Shown here in pieces: positions 50,362 to 61,200 of a stretch of 64,000 nt of DNA (its first letter is position 1; every line of letters starts with the position of its first letter). Both the position numbers and the translations under genes were made by a program. This stretch comes from Prostheceraeus crozeri (lineage: Eukaryota > Platyhelminthes > Polycladida > Euryleptidae), in contig CAJQUW010000881.1 in assembly GCA_907163375.1 (NCBI GenBank), positions 1 to 64,000 on the forward strand. The letters are read 5' to 3'. Below the pieces are notes generated by a model, which was not told where the DNA came from, ran no database searches, and saw only the letters and a program-made list of their open reading frames with translations.

Positions 50362-51611
50362 ATGCGAATAAATCTATTAATAAACTGACAGAAGAAAGAA
50401 ATTCAATGTGCGAATAACGTGATTGTTGATGAAAGAAAAAACGACGATAAAAGTGACATCATGAAAACTGATTAATGGTCCATGTTAAAAAAGGAGATTA
50501 AAAATTCCGTGATAAGAACGAAATGTGGTCGGGTCGAAAGCTAACGAGCAGAGATTAAAGGAAACTCTTTCAATTTTCAAAAGAAAGTGGATTTATCGTC
50601 AAGTGTCAAAAATTTGCATAAATTAGAAACGATGAGAAATTGAAACAACAACAACTACCAACGACAACACATACGACATCTTCAGTAGCTGTTCGAAGAA
50701 CTCCGGGCTCTCGCGGTGTAACTTGACTACAGAAGTAACAACTACAACTACATACCAGCGAACAACAACACATGCGGCAAAACATCAGCGAGCGCGATTG
50801 AAGATTGACGGTATAAGTGACACTGATATTCATGATATTTATGATATTATTTTGGTATAAGTGAGTCCGATCAAATTGAAGTGAATTCAACATTAAGAAG
50901 TGAACTGCAAGTTTAAAGTTTTTTTTTATCGTTGAGTATCGTATTTGTATAACTATAGTCTTGAAAATTAATATTGTCAATTGTTGTGATTGGAAGTTGA
51001 ATAATATTTCATGTCATTGCCATTTTAGTTGAATCATTAATTATTAGAATAATTTGTTGACACTGTCTATATTGTGATTTGAACTGGCAGGCTGCCCTTT
51101 AATGCAGGGTTAATTTTCCTCTTTCCAAACCGATTGTTTTTCGTGTGTACAACAATTAAGTTCATCTCCAATTTTTGTGCTTATCCAATCAATAACTAAA
51201 TTCAACAATTGCTTTATTTTGATTAATTATCTTGCTTGATAAATAACTAAATAACAGATTGAACAAAGATGATTGTCTTTTAATTGTTTGCTTAATTGCT
51301 GAATTGACATTGTCCGGGGCTTGTCCGAGGCCCATCAAAGTCACAATAAGCACCCTTTATTCAACAATAGAATAAAACTAGCTCTGTCGATCTATCTCTC
51401 TCTTATCTCTGCGTGCAGTTAACACAACGGCCGAATACTGTGATTTCAATTTTTGTACAAATAGATTTATCACAGGTCTATCGAAAAAGTGGAATTGAGG
51501 TTTATCAAGGTCAATTCCAATTCCAATTCCAGTAGATTAAAATATCGTCAATTCCAATTCCAATTCCGACGAAAAATGGAATTAATTCCAATTCCGACTT
51601 TTCCAACTCTG

Positions 51612-51619
51612 CGTGTAAC
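51612..51619 (+). repeat. target-site duplication, right copy
   Basis: CGTGTAAC follows the right terminus of the hAT-type element directly. It differs from the left copy by one base. Confidence 0.8.
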
Positions 51620-52140
51620 TTTATTATGCAGTTACACGGTCGCAGAAAATTGACTTTATTTGATTATTCTTGTACAAATTACCTGCTAGAAAATGTAATT
51701 GACTACAATTACTACTTCCATCTCTATCAATGTAATTGATTGCAATTACAAATTACTCCGCTTTTCCTCAATTACATGTACATTTCAATTACTTTGCAAT
51801 TAGTTTACATAATTTTCAGTATTGCACAATGCGCTTCCCCAACACTTCTTTTTCCAAGCGGATTTTCCGAGGTTAAATTACTTTTGCTTCCCGGAAAAAT
51901 AGCGGTGTACACATCTAAGTATGGCAGCACATTATCGACGAGTAGACTCTGGTAATTTAAGGCGCGTGCGGAATGAATATTAAGCTGTACTGACTTCAAT
52001 GTAATTGCAATTACTTCTCAATTACATGCTAAAAATGTAATTGATTACAATTGCAAATAACTCATCAGAAAATGTCATTGATTACAATTGTGAATTACAG
52101 TAATTGCAATTGCAACTACGTAAATGTATTTGCAGCAATA
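51620..52140. mobile_element. right part of the older interrupted element, with GTAATTGATTACAATTAC array
   Basis: Contains GTTACACGGTCGCAGAAAATTG (51631-51652), the mate of the left hairpin arm. After it come at least five variants of the palindromic word TGTAATTGATTACAATTAC (about 51694, 51731, 51999, 52037 and 52075), spaced irregularly between unique DNA. A similar patch occurs at 55160-55205. Clusters of such AT-rich palindromic words are typical of subterminal regions of hAT elements, but the ends of this one are not defined. The open frames at 51740-51999 are not recognised. Confidence 0.55.
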
Positions 52141-53103
52141 ATTACAGCACAAGTATGCCTACTGTACGAGTACATAATGAAAACATCATTCTATATGTGA
52201 TTGCTAATAAGTAGTGTAGAGAACGAATGAATTCTTGTCGATGTATGTTGGCTGACATTACAGACAAATTTGTCTTCGCACTGTCTGATACAAATAAAAA
52301 TTAACTTTCAAAAAAAAGAATGTGAAACAAATAAGCATGCAATACAAATACATATCAAAAGATCTCCCCAAAATTTAGAAAAGTTTTGTTACTGTCTTTC
52401 TTCTGACATGGTTACTGACGACTTATTTATTTAGTATTAAGACAAAGTTGAGTTCTCAATCGGAAAAAAGTCCCAATCAAAATGCTTTTTCAGGCATCAT
52501 CATCAACTGACACCTGATTTTTTCACAATTACGAAATCGTGACGAAGTTTGCGAAATCGCAATTTCACGTGGAATGTGAGAGAAATTGGTGAAAAGGTGG
52601 CCGATATCGTTATGCAGTCAAGTCAATGTTAACGTAATGATTTTCCTACTTAATAGCATGCATCTGTTGATTACAAATCAACAAAATGCATCGAAGCTTG
52701 TAGATAAATGGAGTTGAGTTCATATATTATGAAAGGAATCGAAGGGACTTGCATTGATATTAGTTTTGTGACTTATTTGCCTGGTCCTTCTTCTGTATAA
52801 ACAATGGAAGACTGATTTTAGATCTTATCTTGAATATAATGCTTGCATGACAATAAAGGTGAGATGGAGGACCCGCACGCTCATGTAAGATAAAAATCTG
52901 TTCTAAAGAGATTATTGAGACGCCACATGATCAGTCGGACTTCGAATTAAATGTTTCTCAATATTTTGTTAGTTCAATTTCAAGTAAATGCACGAAAATT
53001 CGGGTAAAATTCACGAAGTTTTACTGCGAGGAAAGTTTGAAGTCAGGTCTGGAAATTCATTATTGCCAATCTTTGTGAAATTTCAAATGATGACTATATA
53101 TAC
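52141..53103. other. intergenic, no supported feature
   Basis: AT-rich DNA with a short self-complementary patch at about 52520-52570 (AATTACGAAATCGTGA and GCGAAATCGCAATTTC words). No gene or repeat end was identified. Confidence 0.5.
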
Positions 53104-53221
53104 TTGAAAATCCGTGGTCTCCAGATTAAGTTTTGCATTTTGCTTCAATTGATGTAATAGTATACTATTACATCAATTGAAGCAAAATGCAAAACTTAAT
53201 CTGGAGACCACGGATTTTCAA
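53104..53221. repeat. perfect 118-bp palindrome without spacer
   Basis: Bases 53104-53162 are the exact reverse complement of 53163-53221: 59-bp arms, no mismatch and no loop, centred on TAGTATACTA. The outermost bases are TTGAAAATCC and GGATTTTCAA; the next flanking pair (53103/53222) does not match. Spacer-free perfect palindromes this long are unstable in replication and rare in settled DNA. It is either very young or an assembly or library fold-back artefact. Confidence 0.97.
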
Positions 53222-54164
53222 CTTTAATGCCCATTGTTTACTTTATTCCCCTCGATGATCCATACCAATAATTACTATGCAAGATTGGAGCATCGCATGT
53301 ATAGTACATCTTCTGGAAGACACATCTGAGAGAATGCACAAAAATATAAGCCGTCGGTCATCAAATCTTAGCCATATAAAACAGCTGATGAGACATGCCT
53401 ATTGTGAATTTCTGCATAAAATTCCATGAAAATTAATGACCATCTCAGGATTCAGCTAAATTAGATTTTGCAGATATGCATAAAGTTTTGTGTGTTTTCG
53501 GTAGAAGCTGCGAAATTCACAAATTCTATTTCACAATACTAATGACATGGCATGCTTCAAAATTTCTCTTTCAGATTACTATGCAATTGAAACAGCACTA
53601 TAAACTTGATAATTGACCGGAATCGTTTTTTTCGATTACTTGTGTCCATTACTTGATAAGCACGCTAATTCAGGTCAAGTTTCACTGACTGTTAAGTTTT
53701 TCTACACCTGCTATCTTTTAAGCTTATGATTGGAATGGTTTGCTTTATCGACATAGCTTGTGCAAAGTTATCTGAATTATTCGAATTCGAGGAAATCGTG
53801 GTGATTGGAGTATTTTGAAGAAATTCTTGCAGCAGTGAACAAGCGATGAGTGACTGTAATTTCTATTCAATGTATTAATTATTCAAATTCTATAAAATTT
53901 CCTCGTTTATCCACTGTAAGATCCATCCCATAACATTGTTGTGTATTTTGTTGCACTTCTACTAGACAAGCGCTCTTTATGCATTCTGTGAACTAAATAT
54001 TTGTTTACCATTGCTTGTTGATAGGCCTATTGTCAATCAGAAATAACAATGTTTTTATCAGCAATACCAAGAAATGACGTTATCGAATATATTATTCAGT
54101 GTTTGTGAGAGAGTCGCCCTCCAAACGGCATTATGCACCTAAGAAATTTAAAATAACAAATAAC
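53222..54164. other. intergenic, no supported feature
   Basis: AT-rich DNA with no feature beyond one TAGGCCTA at 54022. Confidence 0.5.
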
Positions 54165-54298
54165 AATTTTTAGACATTTTAGGATATAAAAATTTTCTTT
54201 TAAATCATATTTCGTACCTATTGAAAATTAACTAGTCATTAGCTTGTTTTGTTTAATTTTTAATTTTGCTACCTTGACGCACTTTGCTACGTTGAATT
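54165..54298 (+). repeat. 134-bp direct repeat, copy A
   Basis: Starts AATTTTTAGACATTTTAGGA and ends GCTACGTTGAATT. Copy B lies exactly 720 bp downstream and differs at only three positions (54255, 54269, 54271). The pair flanks a 586-bp interior, so it may be the terminal repeats of a small retroelement. Neither TG...CA ends nor a target duplication is apparent. Confidence 0.9.
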
Positions 54299-54884
54299 GT
54301 TTTTGCAGCACGTCTTGAGTTGAAGGTGGATTATGTCCCCGCCTCTTGACCTCTACTGGCTGGACTCTGTCCTTCTTTCAAATGCCTGAGGTACATTTCA
54401 GTCAATAGTGACTCTATTTTTTTTTTGATAGATGCTAATCTTTCCATATTATAAATATAACTTTTGAGGCTGTGCATCTTAAATGTACAGGACCGCGCTT
54501 GGTCGGGTTTGAGCGTCCAGGATGAAGCGGTCGAAACGCGATCGTCCTGACCAAGTTCCTGTTGATGATCTCATTAAAAATAGTCAAATAATTTGTATGC
54601 ATATTTTGTAGAATTTTATTTCACGTTTTAGCTTAAGGAACTAACATTAATTCTCTTACACACCTGGTAGATTTTAGTTAGCGTAATCCCGCTGTGTTAG
54701 CTAGATCTTGTATTTTGATTGGAAACAGACCTGTCCTCTTATTATCTGAATGGGCAGACTGTTAAATAGGATCTTTTCAATATATAAGTGATAAGCATAA
54801 TTTTGAACAGAACGACTTACTCGCCAATTCATTACACATGAGGAGAGGAGAAGCGTTGTTTGTCCTTCTAGTAAGCATTTTTTA
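54299..54884. mobile_element. interior between the 134-bp direct repeats
   Basis: No coding motif is present. A stable stem lies at 54498-54555: CTTGGTCGGG pairs with CCTGACCAAG (one mismatch), enclosing GGATGAAGCGG and TCGAAACGCGA. The GATGAAG...GAAACG combination resembles the conserved box at the ends of Penelope-like and similar elements, where it belongs to a hammerhead-type self-cleaving fold, but the CUGAUGA core is not intact here. Confidence 0.45.
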
Positions 54885-55018
54885 AATTTTTAGACATTTT
54901 AGGATATAAAAATTTTCTTTTAAATCATATTTCGTACCTATTGAAAATTAACTAGTCATTAGCTTGTTTTGTTTTATTTTTAATTTTGTTGCCTTGACGC
55001 ACTTTGCTACGTTGAATT
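54885..55018 (+). repeat. 134-bp direct repeat, copy B
   Basis: The near-identical second copy. Three differences in 134 bases imply a recent origin. Sequence outside the repeats differs at once on both sides, so the boundaries are sharp. Confidence 0.9.
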
Positions 55019-57535
55019 ATGCGGTTCTGATTTTGACAATAATTAAACTGTAGAAATAGTGTATGTAGCCTATAGATAGTCTCATAGTAGTTGTTGGCAG
55101 ACACATTTCAAATAGGGGCCTATATGTACATAGCACACTCATTCTCAAAATACGAGTATAATAATAAGCAATTACAAATTATTTCAATTGCAATTACATC
55201 ATCGGAATTACTTTATTCAGGATAAATGTTTGCAATTTCATTAAATTATACTGAAATACTTTATAACGAGCATTTTCTTATATTTACGGTTACTTGCCAT
55301 CTATTGTATCAAATATTGAAAAACTTAATATTTTCATGTTTCATTGTGACGTGTGACATCTGGAAATTTATGATAAGGTCTTAGAACACGTGCAACCTCA
55401 TTCAAATCACTGTTTTCAATATAGACTTATAAATTGGGCTGTCTGAATTGAAAAGGTAAAGAAATTTAAACAATGAAAATGAATGCTACTTGCGGCAAAA
55501 TATCTTACAATGTGAGTTCTTTCTCTTCTTAAAAAGTAAATTGCATTTCGTCTTAAATTCAGCTGGTTCCAATTGAAATCAACTTTTCATTTATTTGAAG
55601 TTGTAAAGATGTCAAATGAAGATATCATTTCATTTTCATTGATCTGAAAGTACTATAATTTTATCCATCTATCAGAACGACACTCTCCGGTAAAAAATGA
55701 CAGGTGCAAGTGTTTTTAAACTTGAATATTATATAGGATGTCTATCGAAGTCACCAAGCGGCATGTGTGTTTTACTAGGGATCAGAACTGTGCCTGATAG
55801 TCGACGGTTTTCAGAAGAAAGCCTAATTGTTCATTTCAATCTTTCAATTTCAGTTGACTCTCACCAGTATAGAAAGGAAGTGATATCTAAGTCATTGTTA
55901 AAGATTTGGTTAATCAATTTTTCAACCTTTGATGGTAGCGTGAGTCAAGTAAAGTCCACTGGCATAGATAAATGTAAATTCCGACTTTTATGAAGCGGTG
56001 AAGAAAGATTTGAAGTACTTCCTTTGGATGGTCAAGTAACTGATTGATTTTGAAATCGAAGGCGAGGCGAATTCTTCCAGGTTAAGGTGAAGTGTTCTAG
56101 CTGTCTTTCTTTTTGAGCAAGTGTTTGCGACACAATTTGAAAGCACCACTTGACTTGTGACTTTCCCGCCTTAACTGTCAAAATTTAAAGATGAAATGGT
56201 CAACCTAATTCGTTAAACAATAATTTCATTCCGCAACTTTTAAATGAAATATGTTGCAAGAAATTCCGGCAACAGGTTGTAATGCTCATTTTCGAGGCAG
56301 TTGACATTTAGATAACTAAGGCAGATTTCATTGTGGCTACCGCTTCAGGGTTTCCGACACATGAAAGTTTATCACTTACATTGTTATGTACATTTTGTTG
56401 TAGTTGCGACTCTTATTGACCTTTTGTCGATGCATCAGACTTAGGCCTATTATAAGCGACTTAGGTGGGTAGAAAAAAGGTTATTTGATCAGCCAAATTT
56501 TCCGATTATGTGCATTCAACATGGACTGAAAAAGTCCTATCCCAGGGACTTTGAACACAAAAAGCTACTGGAAATTTCCATGTTGGTAAACTCACCGCAC
56601 GCTTCAGCAACGTATCCATGGCATCAATTAAATCATGCGATTGTTGGGCCTACTCCTAAATTGTAAATATCACAACTCGATTAGATGTCACTTAAAATCT
56701 AATTTATTCTATTTATTTAGAGGCGATTTCTCTAAAGCACTAGTGTAGTAGAGCACAAAATCTGCGAAAACAACATTGTACGAAGTATACGACTCCATTG
56801 TCAACGTATAAGTGCATATTAGCTCATTTCCGTTATGAATTTATGCCATGTTGTGCTAAAAAAAGTTCTTGATGAAGCAATTTAATGGGTCGACTTTCCG
56901 ATTCTTTATGTATAACAACGAAACTTTTACCAATCAAATTACTTCGTTAAGAACTATTCCTAAATTTATTCCTCAATACTTCTACATAAAATAATACTCA
57001 CATTTTTAGATTCAACGTAATGGAATGTCCGCCATCAAAACACCAATTCCTCAATCAATGAATATACAATGTAATTTATATGAAATGATAGGCTGCTTTG
57101 TTCCCAGGCAAGATCATGCACACGCCATGATATTTTCCTTGATGTTGCATATTTCACATGAAAACTGTTTGTTTTACCAAGAAGTGAACAGCGAGTGTGA
57201 ATTTTCTAAAACTTTTTCACTGTTTCGTGTTTTGTACAGGTACAGGTAAATTTTACTTTCAAAAGTCTAAATTACGAGTATGAGGTGTCATTTCAAGCAA
57301 CCTATTTGTAGAACCAACATCATCGTGCAAATAATGCCCACAAAATGAAGTTTTCTAATTTACACAATTTCAATACCTACGCCATGGCCTTGTGATAGAA
57401 TGGTTGCTCTACGTACAAAAAAGTAAAAAGATAATGTATTTCGTCGAATTATCTCTGAAGTTAGTTCATCAACAAGCCTACACTATAAGATAGCCGCCAA
57501 CATGAGGTGATTCTTCATGGCTCAGCACAAACGTA
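55019..57535. other. intergenic, small repeat patch only
   Basis: AT-rich DNA. AATTACAAATTATTTCAATTGCAATTAC at about 55168-55197 repeats the words of the 51.7-52.1 kb array. A 98-codon open frame at 55697-55993 has no known motif and no splice partner. TAGGCCTA occurs at 56442. Confidence 0.45.
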
Positions 57536-57652
57536 TCTCCTTCAAAGCTTCATTGGCCCCACGTAAAAGATCGATTGTTAAAAATATCTACAACCTCTAT
57601 GCGTTTCAAGTTTCGCTCTTCTTCAGGGGAAAATTCCAAAACCAACTGATCG
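57536..57652. repeat. left inverted repeat of Penelope-like remnant
   Basis: About 117 bp, read on the minus strand as GATCAGTTGGTTTTGG-AATTTTCCCCTGAAGAAG-AGCGAAACTTGAAACGC and on to GGCCAATGAAGCTTTGAA. It pairs with 58090-58201 with several mismatches and small gaps. It contains CTGAAGA and GAAAC five bases apart, which are the conserved core words of a hammerhead ribozyme with a minimal stem II. Confidence 0.85.
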
Positions 57653-58089
57653 GGTATGCTGCAGCTGCTCACATCTAAAATTCTTTATAGTGGTTGCATG
57701 TAAATTTATGTGCAAAAACCGATCTCTGCACTTCATCCTATCATCAGGCAACGCATCAAAAAAATCAATTTTCATGTTTTTCTGCTGTGGGTTTGTATTT
57801 CGAGGCATTATACAAAGTTTCATTAGGATTATTAGGATTATTATTAGGGATCTAATTAGATTTATCAGTGACTCGCATTTCTTAGTCAATTATTTTTTAA
57901 AAATCAAAGGTTGTCCTATGGGAGCCCACTCAGTCCACTTTCTGCAATTATATTTATGCATAGCAACGCCCGAAGCTCGCTACATTAAACAGCTGGCTCC
58001 GAAAATCAATATCGGCGGAAAATGTTGACGGTATTTTAAACATCTCTCAACTGATCTAATAGTATTCAAACTGCCTAGATGAGTGCCCA
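57653..58089 (+). pseudogene. Penelope-like reverse transcriptase fragment
   Basis: The + frame (57690-58028) encodes LIRFISDSHFLVNYFLKIKG and then CPMGAHSVHFLQLYLCIATPE. In Penelope-like reverse transcriptases this zone reads L-x-F-x-L-x-x-N-x-F-x-F-x-G-x-x-Y-x-Q-x-x-G-x-x-MG-(S/T/A), then -P-x-x-AN-x-F/Y-M-x-x-x-E. The spacing of the F, Y/F, IKG and MGA residues fits, while the proline and alanine-asparagine after MGA are lost. Only this segment is visible; the YADD motif is gone. Its position between inverted repeats suggests a shrunken copy with inverted pseudo-LTRs, an arrangement known in Penelope-like elements. Confidence 0.5.
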
Positions 58090-58201
58090 GATCAGCTGGT
58101 TTTTGGCGAATTTTCCCCTGAAGAAGCTTGAAACGCGTAGGGGTTGCGCATATTTTTGACAATCGGTTTTTACTTGAGGCCAATGAAACTTCGAATGAGA
58201 G
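58090..58201. repeat. right inverted repeat of Penelope-like remnant
   Basis: About 112 bp, starting GATCAGCTGGTTTTTGGCGA and containing CCCCTGAAGAAGCTTGAAACGCG. Relative to the left copy it lacks the AGCGAAA block between the GAAG and CTTG words, so its hammerhead-like core is altered. It ends GGCCAATGAAACTTCGAATG. Confidence 0.85.
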
Positions 58202-61200
58202 GTATAGTTTTGCAGAACTTGCACTATTGACCCACAAAACTGATTGATGGACATGGAAAGAAACCGGTGGCAAGTTGCATTTCTAAATTGAACACTCCAA
58301 TATGTTAAATTTATTGTCATATTCATGGGCAAAATCTTGTCTCGATTGTACTACAGAAGGTTTCAATATTCCTGAAGCATTGTTTTCAATTCTTTGTTTA
58401 ACATTAATTTTCAAGCGTATTTTACTAAAAAGTGAGGGTCTTTTAGTAGTTAGTTATTTAAGGAACTCATTTATAGCCTGATAATAGACACAAAAATAAA
58501 ACACTAAATAATAGCATCCTTTTAAAATACTCTTTGCATGCAATAAACAGATGCGAAAGTGAAATATACTATACGATACATGTAATAACATACTTCTAAT
58601 TAGCTCTCAGCTTGTACATATGCTATAACATCATAAAATTACTAGTCATAGATGACATCCTAACAAGGCCCACCATGACGCGGACCATAAAATCTAGGTC
58701 CAGCCCAGGAAGGTTTCAACTCTTAGTCTATAGAACTATTTGAGTTGCAAAATTATATTTAAAAGAACAGGTTCCAAATTTTTCTTGTGGGGTTGCAACT
58801 CAGTATTTATTTAGTACTATTTTAGGATTGGCATGATTATCCAGGAAGATATAGGACGCATAAAACTTATTGCTCAAAAGCAAATTCAAGCTACAAGAAA
58901 TGACTGACACAAAATCTAGATAGAGCCTAAGGAAGAATATGGCGGACAAACCTAGAAAAAACATTATTTTGACCGGTCTTCTCACTAAGTAACAGGAAAA
59001 TAATTGAGGGTTTGCTTGGATGCGTAGCTAAAATGGAAATATATGCCGTTTGACATGTTAACAAATGTTTAGAAAGATATCCTCATTGCCCAGGCGAACT
59101 GGCACTCTGCAATCTTTATGATAACAAATGTTTGTATAGCTTCATGTTTAGCTTCATGATTTGCCAGAGCATGTGATCTATGGAGAAGCCTCCTCAACAT
59201 GGCATCGCTGCAAGCAAGAACAGCTCTTCTTTTTCTTATAAAGCGCTTGCCCAAACATTTCACAATAAACTTTTTGAATTTTTAAATTTTGAATGAACTG
59301 CATGTCATTTTCAAAAATCGTTTGTGGATTTCATGCTGAAAATTTAAATCTGTTTTCTTAAAACACATAGGCCACATTCTCAAACTAGGCATAATTAGAT
59401 TCTTAATGTCACAATTTTGAGAAGATATCACGGTGTGAACTATTTCAAACGGCCATCTTTCTAGTGTCACATTACATAGCTGCATGAGTGTGTAATTATT
59501 TCTGTCATCAATAACTGTGAAATCAATGAATTCGAATATAATCGATTAATCAATTACTCTTCGATAACAAAGAAATAGTACCTTAATATAACTAGTCCGC
59601 TGTGATTTTAGTGGTTCATGGTCGATGGATAGCTATGAATGGGGCATTTTGAAGGTAAAAGCCAATCATTTGAAGAAAGAAGACTAGAATCTTTATCATA
59701 TCAACACTTTAATAGAAAGTGCTGTCAATGATAAAAGCAATGCCTCTAAGGAAGATATGTTTTTCGATGTGTTACATTCATCACATTGAAGTAGAGATTT
59801 TGATGCACACGTACGAGTACGCATGTGATTGATTGAAATCATCTACAGTTAACAACATTGGTATTTTAGTAGGGAATTAGCAATGGAAGAAGCTGACTTT
59901 CGGAACAGTGAGAATCTATATTGCTATGGGACATATTTTATATCCATGAATTTAAGCAACAATTTAAAGAATATAGGGAAGCAAATCTTAGACAAGAATT
60001 CTTGATGTTTTAATCTCTCATCCACTTCGTGTCTCAGAATGAATAATTTGGGAAATAGTCGTTTCTTTAAGTTTGATGTCCATGATTAATATGAGCCCCC
60101 TGTTTCGACCACTACATGATGTTTGCTTTGTCCCAATGGCAAAGACTCGAATTATTTTCACACTTGTTTGACATGTGGGTAAGAATTAGTTCTACAGGCA
60201 TGACCAGCAAAATTGGCTTCTGATCTCCGGGGAAATTCGACTAACGTCGCAAGACTGATATAAACGGAGTTATCTTTGCCATTTCGTCACACTCGCATGA
60301 TTTCAGCAATGTACAGGACGTGAACCTCGACAAACTCTGAAAATTGGCTTTGTTACGGCCATGTGGGACGCCCTACGATGCGTGAAGCGCCATGCGACAG
60401 AAATAAACAGTCGTTTACATGGTGTTCTCCTCTACAGAATTATTAATCGAAGAAAAGATGCTGTGACCACAACTACAAATGGTCATTTCAAGTTTGATTG
60501 GCAACTTCCGCCGAGCATTTTAGAGTTTACGTCCAAATAAGATATCCAGAAAACAGTTGGAGACTTTGTAACAACTTTTCATATCAGAAATGAAAAGTTT
60601 GTCGGTTTGAAACTACATGTTAATTGGATAAATTTCATTTGTTTTTTGTTAGTATATAAACAACATTAATGACAGTTAAAACACATCAGCAATAATTATC
60701 AATGTCACCATCAAATATGAATGATGCTTCACCTCGGAAAGAAGAGTTTCAACTTTGGTCAAATTTCTATGAAGGTTGAGATTGGGATTTTCTATCGATT
60801 TTCCTTCATGAATTGCGTTATGCTATTCCAATTGTCGCCTTCATCAATTAATGTGGTATATAGACCCATTTGTCCATCTTCAAAACAGAGTAGCGCTATT
60901 CATGAAATCCTATTTATATATAATAAAGAAGCATATGTCATGTGGTTTTTCTTTCGTCTGCCTTCATTCATGTTCTATTATATCAGAATTTTCATATATA
61001 CATGTAATTCATGAATTCAAAGATTGTGCTTTAATCAAAGCGGAAATGCTGAACGAGAGATTTCGTACACATGAAGGTAGTAGATATGAACTGAAAACAT
61101 GTCCATCAAGTTTCTTCTTGATATCAAAATTCATTTAAGATTATTTTGAGATTGGATAATATTTCAAAGCATCGTGTCTCTGATTTTGTTTTTTATATAT

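Larger units (their letters stand above)
48889..51611. mobile_element. hAT-type DNA transposon, 2.7 kb, probably non-autonomous
   Basis: The left end reads CAGAGCTGGAAAAATTCC; the right end read in reverse is CAGAGTTGGAAAAGTCGG. They form short terminal inverted repeats starting CAGAG(C/T)TGGAAAA, and an 8-bp near-identical target duplication flanks them. CAG-start short terminal repeats with an 8-bp duplication define the hAT superfamily. Both ends carry subterminal arrays of ATTCCAATTCC (48945-48990 and 51510-51605), which are likely transposase-binding repeats. The interior holds GA microsatellites and ACAACA-rich sequence, and no transposase motif (no BED finger and no hAT dimerisation segment) could be found, so the element is probably a non-autonomous copy or one with captured filler. 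Confidence 0.85.

Noticed and set aside
51740-51999. Possible hAT transposase C-terminus next to the GTAATTG array
   Set aside because: I tried the frames I could read on both strands and none showed the conserved hAT dimerisation segment.
59069-59485. Two adjacent minus-strand open frames
   Set aside because: Neither shows a recognisable domain, and they are not joined by plausible splice sites; probably chance.
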